From assembly GCF_014217805.1 (NCBI RefSeq), contig NZ_CP055156.1, positions 3,416,585 to 3,480,584 on the forward strand: a stretch of 64,000 nt of DNA. Reading direction: 5' to 3'. Below are positions 35,391-43,859 of this stretch, piece by piece (position 1 is the stretch's first letter; each line of letters begins with the position of its first letter). The stretch comes from Adhaeribacter swui (GTDB lineage Bacteria; Bacteroidota; Bacteroidia; Cytophagales; Hymenobacteraceae). Both the position numbers and the translations under genes were made by a program. The notes below the pieces were generated by a model that was not told the origin of the DNA, ran no database searches, and was given only the letters and a program-made list of their open reading frames with translations.

Positions 35391-36227
35391 ATGGCTATTA
35401 CAGCACAAGATGTTAACAGACTTCGCCAGGAAACCGGCGCCGGTATGATGGATTGCAAAAAAGCACTTACCGAAGCTAACGGCGATTTTGAAGCGGCTAA
35501 AGATATTCTACGCAAAGCCGGCCAGAAGATTGCCAGCAAACGTGCCGACAATGTTACCTCCGAAGGCGTTGTTTTAACTCAAGTAAGTGCCGATGGCACC
35601 ACTGGTAAAGTAATTGCATTAGCTTGCGAAACCGAGCCGGTATCTAAAGTGGCAGATTTCCAGAGCTTAGCTAAATCTATTTTGGAAGCGGCGGTTTCTA
35701 CCAATGCTGCTTCTAAAGAAGAATTATTAGCTACTCCACAAGCTGATGGCCGTTCGTTACAAGATCATATTACCGATTTAATGGGTAAAATTGGTGAAAA
35801 ATTAGATGTAGTTACTTACGAAACCGTTACTGCTGATAAAGTAGTAGCCTATAATCACTCTAATGGTAAATTGGGCGTATTGGTTGGCTTAAAAAATACT
35901 AACGGTACCGATGTAAGCGAAGTAGGTAAAGATGTGGCCATGCAAATTGCCGCTATGAAACCTATTGCTTTAGATAAAGATGGCGTTGATGCTGCTACCG
36001 TAGCCCGCGAAATTGAAATTGGTAAAGAACAAGCCCGTGCCGAAGGTAAGCCCGAAGCGATGCTGGAAAAAATTGCTCAAGGTAAACTGAACAAATTCTA
36101 CAAAGACAGCACTTTGTTAAACCAAGAGTTTGTAAAAGATGCTTCTTTAACAATTGCGCAACTTTTAGATAAAACCAGCAAAGGTTTAATCGTAAGTGAA
36201 TTTAAGCGGGTAGCTATTGGCGCTTAA
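35391..36227 (+). CDS. tsf: translation elongation factor Ts
   Basis: 278 residues. The N-terminal UBA-like module (TAQDVNRLRQETGAGMMDCKKALTE) carries the conserved TGAG-MMDCKKAL signature, followed by the dimerisation core with VGLKNTNGTDVSEVGKDVAMQIAAMKP. EF-Ts promotes GDP release from EF-Tu. Only one copy is seen. A strong bidirectional terminator follows at 36248-36281. Its separation from rpsB by a terminator and repeat is a peculiarity of this locus. Confidence 0.98.
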   Translation: MAITAQDVNRLRQETGAGMMDCKKALTEANGDFEAAKDILRKAGQKIASKRADNVTSEGVVLTQVSADGTTGKVIALACETEPVSKVADFQSLAKSILEAAVSTNAASKEELLATPQADGRSLQDHITDLMGKIGEKLDVVTYETVTADKVVAYNHSNGKLGVLVGLKNTNGTDVSEVGKDVAMQIAAMKPIALDKDGVDAATVAREIEIGKEQARAEGKPEAMLEKIAQGKLNKFYKDSTLLNQEFVKDASLTIAQLLDKTSKGLIVSEFKRVAIGA

Positions 36228-36247
36228 ATTTTAAAAATTTAAAAAAA

Positions 36248-36281
36248 CAAAAAGCCTGCGGTATTTACTGCAGGCTTTTTG
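36248..36281. terminator. bidirectional terminator tsf / acetyltransferase
   Basis: Arms CAAAAAGCCTGC and GCAGGCTTTTTG (12 bases each, perfect) are flanked by A-runs on the left and T-runs on the right, so it can stop transcription of tsf on the plus strand and of the convergent acetyltransferase on the minus strand. Confidence 0.9.
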
Positions 36282-36325
36282 TTTTTTACGCAATCCGTAA
36301 CAATAATTTTAAAGCTTGTTTACGG

Positions 36326-36925
36326 TTATTGTTCTGGTACATGAATGGGACCACATAGTTTTTGATAATCTACCCGCGTCAGGCCATAGTAGAATACATC
36401 TACCAAACCGGTTTTATCATCCGAACGAAAATCTTGGCGCAGTAACCCTTCGCGGGTAAAACCGCACCGCTCCGCTAAACGATAACTTCGCTGATTTTGA
36501 ACGGGCATTTTTATAAACAGTTTATTTAATCCGAGCTGATCGAAGCCAAACCTGACTACGGCACTTAACGCTTCATAAGCTAAGCCTTGTCCTTCGGCAG
36601 CGGCATCCAGATAATACCCGATTTCACCTTTGGGTACTCGTTTTTCAATGTTTTTTAAGGTAATATCGCCAATGTATTTTTTTGCTTCCGAAAGCCAAAT
36701 ACCTAGTTCATACACTCTTTTTAGTTGCCAGTCGGTGCGCATTTGTCGGATAAAGTGTTTCGCGGTTGCTAAATTTTGCGTCATGGCTACTCTACCGGGA
36801 AAAGCAGGGGATAAACGCAATTGATTTTTTTGAATAAGTTGTAAAAAGTCTGGCGCATCGGTTACCTGATACTGGCGCAGAAGCAGCCTTGCCGTTTGTA
36901 ATTTGGTTGGAATGTTAGCATTCAT
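36326..36925 (-). CDS. RimJ/RimL-type GNAT acetyltransferase
   Basis: The 199-residue protein starts TKLQTARLLLRQYQVTD, the typical RimJ/RimL entry (RLLLR), and has the acetyl-CoA site KGEIGYYLDAAAEGQGLAYEAL and VQNQRSYRLAERCGFTREG near the end. This clan acetylates N-termini of ribosomal proteins or other small targets. It is convergent with tsf, whose terminator it shares. Specific acceptor unknown. Confidence 0.88.
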   Translation of the reverse strand: MNANIPTKLQTARLLLRQYQVTDAPDFLQLIQKNQLRLSPAFPGRVAMTQNLATAKHFIRQMRTDWQLKRVYELGIWLSEAKKYIGDITLKNIEKRVPKGEIGYYLDAAAEGQGLAYEALSAVVRFGFDQLGLNKLFIKMPVQNQRSYRLAERCGFTREGLLRQDFRSDDKTGLVDVFYYGLTRVDYQKLCGPIHVPEQ

Positions 36926-37018
36926 TATTACTTATACTTCACGTAAGTTTTGCAGGTGGGTTCTCCGTTTTACTTACGATACAAAGCCGATCCTGATAGC
37001 CGTAGCTAGTAATAAAAA

Positions 37019-37043
37019 AGCCTTGCTCTAGAAAAGCCAGGCT
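37019..37043 (-). terminator. terminator of the 143-aa gene
   Basis: Arms AGCCTTGC and GCCAGGCT pair with one mismatch, and the minus-strand product ends in a run of T residues. It is 23 bases past the stop of the gene at 37066. Confidence 0.6.
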
Positions 37044-37065
37044 GGTAAAATTTTAAAAAATAATT

Positions 37066-37497
37066 TTATTTCTGAAGCAGCGGATAATTGTACTGCAAAG
37101 GACTTCCCAATTGCTGCTGCGTAATCATGATAGTAAGGGTTCGGGCCATTTCGTTAAAATACTCCAACCGGCGAATCAAAAGTTCTTTTGTTAAAATGGT
37201 GCCTTCGGGAGTTTTCATGTACGAGCGTTTATCATTTAAAATTTTAGCCATCGCCTCGGCGGCACTTTGGTTATGTTGCATGTATTGCTGCCGAAAGTTA
37301 AATAAGGTTTGTACCCCGTCGCCGTTTACGGAAAAATATTCGCCGGCCGTATTTAGTATTTCGCAGAGGCGAGTTACTTCTAAGGGAATAACCGTCTCGA
37401 AAGGCGTACGGCTGATATCTACCTGGTTAGATTCCAGTATGGAAATAATTGAATTTAAATTTTCTTCAAAACGGGCAAAAAGAGCAGGAGCTTCCAT
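37066..37497 (-). CDS. hypothetical protein, 143 aa
   Basis: A helix-rich cytosolic protein without signal or membrane segment. Long amphipathic helices (ALFARFEENLNSIISILE, EVTRLCEILNTAGEYFSV, KELLIRRLEYFNEMARTL) suggest an all-alpha fold, possibly dimeric. I do not recognise a family. It is flanked by its own terminator and appears monocistronic. The 364 bases on its upstream side contain nothing notable. Confidence 0.7.
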   Translation of the reverse strand: MEAPALFARFEENLNSIISILESNQVDISRTPFETVIPLEVTRLCEILNTAGEYFSVNGDGVQTLFNFRQQYMQHNQSAAEAMAKILNDKRSYMKTPEGTILTKELLIRRLEYFNEMARTLTIMITQQQLGSPLQYNYPLLQK

Positions 37498-37861
37498 AAT
37501 GTTATTGCTGAGTTCTTGACTAATTTATAATCAGGAAAGTAAAATTAAGAATTAAGGCCGAAGTAATCTTTTTTTATTTCTATCTTTTTTAGTGTAAAAA
37601 GCAAGATTGCCAATTTCTTAATCACCAATTCTGATTGTGTTATTTCTTTATTCTTTCTAAACGATGAAAAATAAGGAAAGTAGTAGTTAGGGCAGGATTT
37701 AGTTCCTGTAGAGTTGCAAACAAGCCAGTAAAGCGTTAATCGGGTTATTTGTGTTAACCGAAATAATAGTTTGAATTTTAAGATGCTTAACCACGTATCA
37801 AGTAAACTAAAAAGCCCGGCTACAGACCAGGCTTTTTAAAAATTTAAAATTTTTGTTCAGG
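37498..37861. other. spacer with MoxR-operon terminator
   Basis: Besides the hairpin at 37809-37837 and an A/T-only run at 37836-37854, I see no gene and no clear promoter. Confidence 0.4.
37809..37837 (-). terminator. terminator of the parvulin/SurA/MoxR operon
   Basis: Arms AAAAAGCCCGG and CCAGGCTTTTT pair with one mismatch around a seven-base loop, with A/T-rich tails on both sides. It lies 25 bases after the moxR-type stop. Confidence 0.75.
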
Positions 37862-38827
37862 TTATAACAAATCCTGAATTATTTTTTCTACAGTTATTCC
37901 TTCGGCTTCGGCTTTAAAGTTTCGAACAATGCGGTGACGCAAAATCGGTAAAGCTACGGCTTGTACATCTTCAATATCCGGCGAATATTTGCCATTAAGC
38001 AAGGCATTGCATTTGGCTCCCACAATTAAATGCTGCGAAGCCCGCGGCCCAGCGCCCCATTCTAAATACTGCGAAGCCTGCGCAGCGCCCATGGCCGTAT
38101 TAGGCCGGGTTTTGTGCACCAGTTTTACCGCGTATTCTATTACATTATCTACTACCGGTACCCGGCGCACCAGGTGCTGAAAGGCGGTAATTTCGTCGGC
38201 GTGCAAAACCGTAGGTAAACGGTAACTCGCATCGGAAGTGGTATTTTTTACGATCTGCAGCTCCGAAGCAAAACTCGGATAGTCCAGCAAAATGTTAAAC
38301 ATAAATCGATCGAGCTGCGCTTCCGGTAAAGGATAAGTACCTTCTTGCTCAATGGGGTTTTGGGTGGCTAATACGAAAAACGGCCGGTTAAGCTCATACT
38401 TTTGCCCCGCTACAGTTACCGAATATTCTTGCATCGACTCCAGTAAGGCCGCCTGGGTTTTGGGTGGTGTCCGGTTAATCTCGTCGGCCAGAATAATGTT
38501 GGCGAAAATAGGGCCTTTTACAAACTGAAAGTTCCGGCTCTGGTCCATGGTTTCGGAACCCACAATATCCGACGGCATTAAGTCGGGGGTAAACTGGATG
38601 CGGTTAAACGATAAATCCAGGGATGAAGCAATCGTTTGAATCAGCAGGGTTTTGGCTAAACCCGGTACCCCAACGAGCAAACAATGCCCTTGGCTAAATA
38701 CCGCGGTTAATACCAAACGGACTACCTCATCCTGACCAATAATTACTTTTGAAATTTCGCTGGTTAAATTCTTGTAAGCTTGGGCCAACGCGTCGGCGGC
38801 TTCTTTATCGGAAGAGAATTGCTTCAT
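37862..38827 (-). CDS. MoxR-type AAA+ ATPase
   Basis: 321 residues with Walker A GVPGLAKT, Walker B ILADEINRTPP, sensor 1 ATQNPIEQEGTYPLPEAQLDRF and an arginine finger region; this is the MoxR/RavA family. MoxR ATPases are chaperone-like, often helping insert metals or activate von Willebrand domain proteins. It lies nine bases behind the SurA-like chaperone gene, closing the operon. The usual VWA partner genes are not adjacent, so a chaperone role linked to outer-membrane assembly is an inference. Confidence 0.93.
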   Translation of the reverse strand: MKQFSSDKEAADALAQAYKNLTSEISKVIIGQDEVVRLVLTAVFSQGHCLLVGVPGLAKTLLIQTIASSLDLSFNRIQFTPDLMPSDIVGSETMDQSRNFQFVKGPIFANIILADEINRTPPKTQAALLESMQEYSVTVAGQKYELNRPFFVLATQNPIEQEGTYPLPEAQLDRFMFNILLDYPSFASELQIVKNTTSDASYRLPTVLHADEITAFQHLVRRVPVVDNVIEYAVKLVHKTRPNTAMGAAQASQYLEWGAGPRASQHLIVGAKCNALLNGKYSPDIEDVQAVALPILRHRIVRNFKAEAEGITVEKIIQDLL

Positions 38828-38835
38828 GAAGAACG

Positions 38836-40209
38836 TCAGTTGTTTATCGATTGCAGAATATTACAGGCATCAAACTCCGGATCTATATCGATAAATACGG
38901 TACTTTTGTTTTTGTTAAACCAAGTATTCATTGCTTTTTGGCGTTTTTCGTTTAAAGCAGCGGCTGATATTTTCTGATAATCGTCTTTTAAGTTGGCCTG
39001 GTGCGGCGGCATGTTTGACTTCAGGTATAAAATCCGCATGGCTTGTTTTCCATCTTCGGTCCGGTAAGGCAATGGTTTGGTAATGCTGCCTACCTTCATG
39101 GTATCAATAGTAAAGAAAATTCCCGGATCTACTTTATCTAACGGAATATAGGTGCTGCCATCCTGCGGGTTAGCTAATAAACCGCCATTATCTTTGGTAG
39201 CCGCATCATCAGATAAATCTTTGGCCGCTTTAGCAAAAGTAATACTATCAGCTACTATACGGTTCCGGATTTTATCGAGTTCCTGTGCGGTTTGTTCCAT
39301 ATCCAGATCGGTAGATGCTGGCTTTAAAAGAATATGACGCGTGTTATATTGCTCGCCCCGGCGTTCAATCAATTGAATTAAGTGAAAACCAAACTGCGAT
39401 TCTATAACTTCTGATAATTGACCGGGCTCTAACTTAAGGGCTGCTGCTTCGTATTCCGGTACTAATTCTTTTTTCTTAAAAAATCCTAAGTTTCCGCCAT
39501 CTTTAGCCGAAACAGGATCTTCGGAAAATTCCCGCGCTAAGGCAGCAAAGTCTTCGCCGTTTTGAATCCGTTTTTTTATTTCTTCCAATCTGGCCCGTGC
39601 TTTGTCCTTTTCTTTTTTATCTATTTGCGCCAGTTTTACAATTTGCCCAATTTCTACTTCCGTAGAAAAATAAGGTAAGCTGTCTTTCGGAATTTGATTA
39701 AAATATTTTTTAACCTCGTTGGGTGTAATAGTAACTTTTTCGGTTAGCTCAGCCTGCATCTTTTGTAAAACCAATTGATTTTTAACCTGGCTGCGCAAGT
39801 CGTCTTTTAGTTGGCGCAGGCTTTTATTATAATATTCTTCCAGCTTTTCTTCGCTGCCGATTTGTTGCACAAAATAAGCCATACGCCGGTCGAGTTCGCT
39901 GTTAACCTGGGCGTCTTCTACTACTACCGAGTCTATTTCGGCGCGGGCCAGCATTAAGCTGTTCATCAACAACGAACGTAATACGTTACAACGCAACTCG
40001 GGAGTTACAGGTTGCCCTTCGCTGGCTACCTGGGCCAGGGTGGTTTCCAGTTCAGAGCGTAAAATAATTTGATTATCTACTTTTATAATTATTCCATCAA
40101 CGGGTTTAAAGGTACGTTGCTGGGCCTGCGTGGTAATAGCTAAAACCAGACATAAACTTAAAACCGGTAACAGTTTAGCTAAAAAGCAATTTTTTAAAAA
40201 ATATTTCAT
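38836..40209 (-). CDS. SurA-like periplasmic peptidyl-prolyl isomerase
   Basis: The 457-residue protein has a signal peptide (1-29), an N-terminal chaperone region (ILRSELETTLAQVASE, LRCNVLRSLLMNSLMLARAEID), and two parvulin (PpiC) domains: the first with ALAREFSEDPVSAKDGGNLG (about 205-290) and a second with NTRHILLKPAST (about 290-390). The layout matches SurA, which escorts outer-membrane proteins through the periplasm. It is encoded between a larger parvulin-OmpA lipoprotein (171 bases upstream) and a MoxR gene (8 bases downstream) on the same strand. Confidence 0.9.
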   Translation of the reverse strand: MKYFLKNCFLAKLLPVLSLCLVLAITTQAQQRTFKPVDGIIIKVDNQIILRSELETTLAQVASEGQPVTPELRCNVLRSLLMNSLMLARAEIDSVVVEDAQVNSELDRRMAYFVQQIGSEEKLEEYYNKSLRQLKDDLRSQVKNQLVLQKMQAELTEKVTITPNEVKKYFNQIPKDSLPYFSTEVEIGQIVKLAQIDKKEKDKARARLEEIKKRIQNGEDFAALAREFSEDPVSAKDGGNLGFFKKKELVPEYEAAALKLEPGQLSEVIESQFGFHLIQLIERRGEQYNTRHILLKPASTDLDMEQTAQELDKIRNRIVADSITFAKAAKDLSDDAATKDNGGLLANPQDGSTYIPLDKVDPGIFFTIDTMKVGSITKPLPYRTEDGKQAMRILYLKSNMPPHQANLKDDYQKISAAALNEKRQKAMNTWFNKNKSTVFIDIDPEFDACNILQSINN

Positions 40210-40379
40210 GAATTAAAAGATGTTAAATCTTATGCAAGGGTTGCCTGCAAAACGCTAACGTACAAGTTATAAATAAATTTTATCTTGTAAATTGCTTACT
40301 ACAAAGGTACAGTTTAATTGCACAAAATAAAAGCACGACCAACCCGGCGTGCTCTTAACTGCTATAGATAAAGTTAAAT

Positions 40380-42665
40380 TTATTTCTGAGTAAGTTTCTG
40401 TACTTCAGCTTCATTTACCTGCACCGGATACTTTTGTCGCAACTCTTTCAGCCATTCTTTCTCCAGGTAGGTTTGGTAATCGGAGGTGGCCAGGCCGCGT
40501 ACTTCGTTTAAGGTTTTATAACCAGGAGGCAAAACCTGATTTATTTTTATAAAAACAGCCCGGCCGTCTTTCTCTAAGTTATAAGTACCTTCATGCCAGG
40601 TAACTTCATCGAGTAATTTGTTCTCGCCTTTTTGAAAACGTTTGCTGTGCACTTGTACTGCCAGCGGGTTAGTTGTATTAAGGGCTTCTTCAATTCCTTT
40701 CAGGTCGCTGGTAAATAAGGCGAACGTAACATTCCGGTTCGCGGCCGTGGCGGGTTTTGGTTTGTTGGCGGTTAGTGTCAGGCGATTAGCTGCAATTCCT
40801 TTGTTGGTAAGAAAGGCGGCCACATTTTCGGCCCTTTTGTTAGCCAGTCCGGGAATTTTACCGGTGCTTTCTTTAACATCGGCATTACCGGTTAGCTGCA
40901 GCGTAAGGGCCGGATCGTTGGATAAACGGTCAAAAATTTCGTTTAACTGATTGGCAATAGCCGGCGTAATGGCATCTTTACCCGCTGGAAACAAAATAGG
41001 TTCCGGACGCATTTTCTTTAACTCGAACTTGCCGGCTGTAAGCATTTGCTGCGCCTGGGCTAAAATTTCTTTATTAGCCGCACTAATAATAATAGCGTCG
41101 GCGCGGGTATCCCATTTGTAATTTTCCTTGTTCTTTTCAAAAAATGCTTGCAGACCAACCGTATCTTGAATGGCTTTCGACCATACTTTTTCGTCCATTA
41201 ATTGAAAAAGTAAAATGCCATCGCGGTATTCGTTCACTAGCATGCGATAATCCACATACTTTGATTCCAAGTGCTCCCGCTCAAAGCTCAAAAGGCTGTT
41301 GCTCACAAAATTATCATACAACACGTTCATAATATGAGCCGGCGAGGTAGCATTGGTAGTGCCTTTCTGGTTGGTTTGCACGTAATTAAAAAAGTCTTTC
41401 ACGGTAAATGCCCGGCCCTGCAGGGTAAATAACGTTTGGTTTACTTCTTTTTCGGTGCCGGTGTATTGCCAGTTTCCTTCTTTTAGGGCATCGTTTGCTT
41501 TGCTTAAAGCAAAATCTTTGGCTGTTTTTGTCTCCTGAAAGTTATTTTCCTGTTTAATTCTTTTAAGAAAAGCTGATTTATTTAATTCAGAGCGAGAGTC
41601 TTTGGCTACTTTACTCCGTAAATAAGGCTCCATTTCTTCGTAGGCCGGTAGGCCGCGACGTTCAATTAATTTAATAATGTGCCAGCCATAGGGCGTTTGT
41701 ACCGGTTGCGAAATTTCTCCTATGGTAGTTAATTTAAAGGCTGCTTCTTCAAAAGAAGGTAGCATACGCCCGGTACCAAACCAAGGTAACTCCCCGCCTT
41801 TGGTAGACGAACTGGCATCTTCTGAGAATTGCGCTGTAAGTTTATCCCAGTTTTCTTTACGGGTAAGCCGGCTGTAGATGGCATCAATCTTTTTCTTGGC
41901 TACCACCGAATCTGCTTTTGGAATGCCGGGTGTGGCGCGTACCATGATATGAGCCACTTTAATTTCGCCTTGCGCTGGCCGCACATTATTAACGCGAATG
42001 AGATGGAAACCAAAACGGGTCCGGACCGGATTCGAAAGCTGACCGACAGGAGTACTGTAGGCGGCTTTTTCAAAAGGATAAAGCATCTGAAGCGCCGTGA
42101 AATATCCTAAATTACCGCTGTTTTCTTTTGCCGATGGATCATCTGACTCGGCCCGGGCCAAGGCATTAAAATCTTCGCCGGCTTGTACCCGGCGCCGTAA
42201 ATCCATTATTTTGTTGTAAGCGGCCAGAGTATCTTTGGGTTCCGCATCAGGCTCTACGTTTACCAGAATATGAGAGGCATTTACCTCTTGTTTCAGGCGC
42301 TCGTAAGCTTCTTTTACCAATTGGTCTGTTACATTCTTTTCGGTAAGATAAGGCTGGGCAAGCTGTTCTTTATAGCCTTCCAGTTCTTTCCGGAAAGCGG
42401 TAGTGGTATCTAAACCGCGTTTTTCTGCCTCGGTAACTTTAAGTTTAAAATTAGTATACAATTCCAGGTATTCTTGTACACTGCCTTTTGCGGCGTTATC
42501 TTGCTGGCTGTTGTTTTTATTGTAAACGTAGTTAAATTCAGAAGTAGTAACGGGCTTACCGGCTACGGTAAAAAGTACGGGTTCTTTTTTTTCCGGGGTT
42601 TTGGAAGCGTTGCATCCGGTAAGTAATAAAATAGTACTACCAATAAGAAAATGGCTTTTGTGCAT
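40380..42665 (-). CDS. parvulin lipoprotein with inserted OmpA-like domain
   Basis: A 761-residue lipoprotein (lipobox LLTGC, Cys18). Residues about 30-130 form a SurA-like chaperone part; two parvulin domains follow (NASHILVNVEP with ALARAESDDPSAKENSGNLG; KVAHIMVRATP with QFSEDASSSTKGGELPWFG). Then a long spacer, and near 560-660 an OmpA-like module with QLTGNADVKE and ANKRAENVAAFLTNKGIAANRL, keeping an Asp and Arg in the positions that bind peptidoglycan. A C-terminal part (about 670-760) resembles the start of a third PPIase-like unit. It leads the operon with the SurA-like and MoxR proteins. The OmpA segment could tether the chaperone to peptidoglycan. Confidence 0.85.
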   Translation of the reverse strand: MHKSHFLIGSTILLLTGCNASKTPEKKEPVLFTVAGKPVTTSEFNYVYNKNNSQQDNAAKGSVQEYLELYTNFKLKVTEAEKRGLDTTTAFRKELEGYKEQLAQPYLTEKNVTDQLVKEAYERLKQEVNASHILVNVEPDAEPKDTLAAYNKIMDLRRRVQAGEDFNALARAESDDPSAKENSGNLGYFTALQMLYPFEKAAYSTPVGQLSNPVRTRFGFHLIRVNNVRPAQGEIKVAHIMVRATPGIPKADSVVAKKKIDAIYSRLTRKENWDKLTAQFSEDASSSTKGGELPWFGTGRMLPSFEEAAFKLTTIGEISQPVQTPYGWHIIKLIERRGLPAYEEMEPYLRSKVAKDSRSELNKSAFLKRIKQENNFQETKTAKDFALSKANDALKEGNWQYTGTEKEVNQTLFTLQGRAFTVKDFFNYVQTNQKGTTNATSPAHIMNVLYDNFVSNSLLSFEREHLESKYVDYRMLVNEYRDGILLFQLMDEKVWSKAIQDTVGLQAFFEKNKENYKWDTRADAIIISAANKEILAQAQQMLTAGKFELKKMRPEPILFPAGKDAITPAIANQLNEIFDRLSNDPALTLQLTGNADVKESTGKIPGLANKRAENVAAFLTNKGIAANRLTLTANKPKPATAANRNVTFALFTSDLKGIEEALNTTNPLAVQVHSKRFQKGENKLLDEVTWHEGTYNLEKDGRAVFIKINQVLPPGYKTLNEVRGLATSDYQTYLEKEWLKELRQKYPVQVNEAEVQKLTQK

Positions 42666-43103
42666 AAAGTTTTAAACAAACGGCTAGGGCAACGATGCTA
42701 AAATAGTAGCGTTTTCGTCAGGCAATTTACAAAATTTTGCATCCAGATTTAAATGCATTTTTCTAATTTCCTGGTTTTTTAGCAAAAACGAGGCCGCATT
42801 AAATTTTGGTATAAAGAATACAGAAAATTAGTATTAACCGGATTGGTTATTACCAGAAGCGTAAATTCAAAAATAAAATTTTTTAAAATTTAGATTTCCA
42901 GCTACGTTAGCCAAGAACAAATACATTAATTAAGAATCGTCTCCAGATAAGGTAAACGAACTACAATGGGTAGCCAAATTGCTGCTACTTTATAGGGTAG
43001 CTGATTTTTTAATTGCCCTAAAAACAATAGCAAATTACTGCCTGTTGGCGTGGTGGTACCAAAACCAGTACAATAAAATACGGCAGGAGGGTAGAGCTGT
43101 GGC
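42666..43103. other. spacer between the parvulin operon and the Rsb-like module
   Basis: No gene, hairpin or clear promoter box is seen. A 82-codon minus-strand frame at 42926-43174 overlaps the RsbW-like gene and lacks protein character. Confidence 0.4.
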
Positions 43104-43520
43104 TTAAACTGTAATTTGAATCCGGCAAACATTGGTGCCGTTACCCTTGGTGGTATATTCCAGTTTATCCACAATGCGTTTTACCATGGCTAACCCAATT
43201 CCCCCTTTTCCCCGACGCCGGATAATTTCATCAATATCGGGGTCCCCTAATTTATTGCCGTCAAAAAAAGCGCCCTGATCGGAGAGCTCAAATATAAAAC
43301 TATCTTTCTTTTTGCTAGTGGTTAGTTTTACGTACTTGCTGTTATCCTTCTGGTTAGCGTGAATAATTAAGTTGGCACTTAATTCATCCACCGCTAACAC
43401 AATCAGGTTAACCTCACTTTCGGTAAGGGCATAAGGTTTTAGAAATTCCCGGACGAAATCTCTTACTTCGGCTAAATTAGTTAAGTCGCAGCTAATCCGA
43501 ATGGAGTTATTCATTAGCAA
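43104..43520 (-). CDS. RsbW-like anti-sigma/ATP-binding kinase
   Basis: 138 residues with a GHKL ATPase fold: N-box VDELSANLIIHA, G1 ELSDQGAFFDG, G2 GKGGIGLAMVKRIVD. This is the RsbW/SpoIIAB type serine kinase used in partner switching, which binds and phosphorylates its STAS antagonist. Its 5' end overlaps the STAS gene by 14 bases, so they are translationally coupled. The matching sigma or other target is not encoded here, which is common in Bacteroidota that lack SigB. Confidence 0.9.
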   Translation of the reverse strand: MLMNNSIRISCDLTNLAEVRDFVREFLKPYALTESEVNLIVLAVDELSANLIIHANQKDNSKYVKLTTSKKKDSFIFELSDQGAFFDGNKLGDPDIDEIIRRRGKGGIGLAMVKRIVDKLEYTTKGNGTNVCRIQITV

Positions 43521-43851
43521 TCGTCATAGCTTCGTCGTAGGAAGAGACTATCGTCATGAGCAAGTCCAGACCTAAAATTTCAAAAACGTTTTTAACTTTA
43601 TCCTGCATGTTAAAAAAGATTAATTTGATCTGGGCGTCTTCAAAACGTTGAAGGTGTGAAATAAATACACCTAAACCTGCGGATGAGATATAGTTAAGCC
43701 GATCGCAATCAACCAGAATTTTTTTAAATAACATAATTTCTGGTTTAGACAATTCTTCATCCAGCAGGACAGAGGAGCTGGCATCCAGTTCACCATTCAG
43801 GCGGATGGTGATAGCTTGGTCTTTGATTTCGTGTGTTATTTTCATTGCCAT
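43507..43851 (-). CDS. STAS-domain anti-sigma antagonist (RsbV-like)
   Basis: 114 residues forming one STAS domain: ITIRLNGELDASSS at the start and LVDCDRLNYISSAGLGVF in the middle, where Ser57 is in the place of the phosphorylated serine of SpoIIAA/RsbV. When dephosphorylated it would bind the RsbW-like kinase and free its target. It is encoded eight bases after the PP2C phosphatase and overlaps the kinase, giving a complete three-gene switch in order phosphatase-antagonist-kinase. Confidence 0.92.
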   Translation of the reverse strand: MAMKITHEIKDQAITIRLNGELDASSSVLLDEELSKPEIMLFKKILVDCDRLNYISSAGLGVFISHLQRFEDAQIKLIFFNMQDKVKNVFEILGLDLLMTIVSSYDEAMTIANE

Positions 43852-43859
43852 TTATTACG

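Noticed and set aside
42926-43174. 82-codon minus-strand frame
   Set aside because: It overlaps the RsbW-like gene by 71 bases in another frame and lacks protein-like composition.
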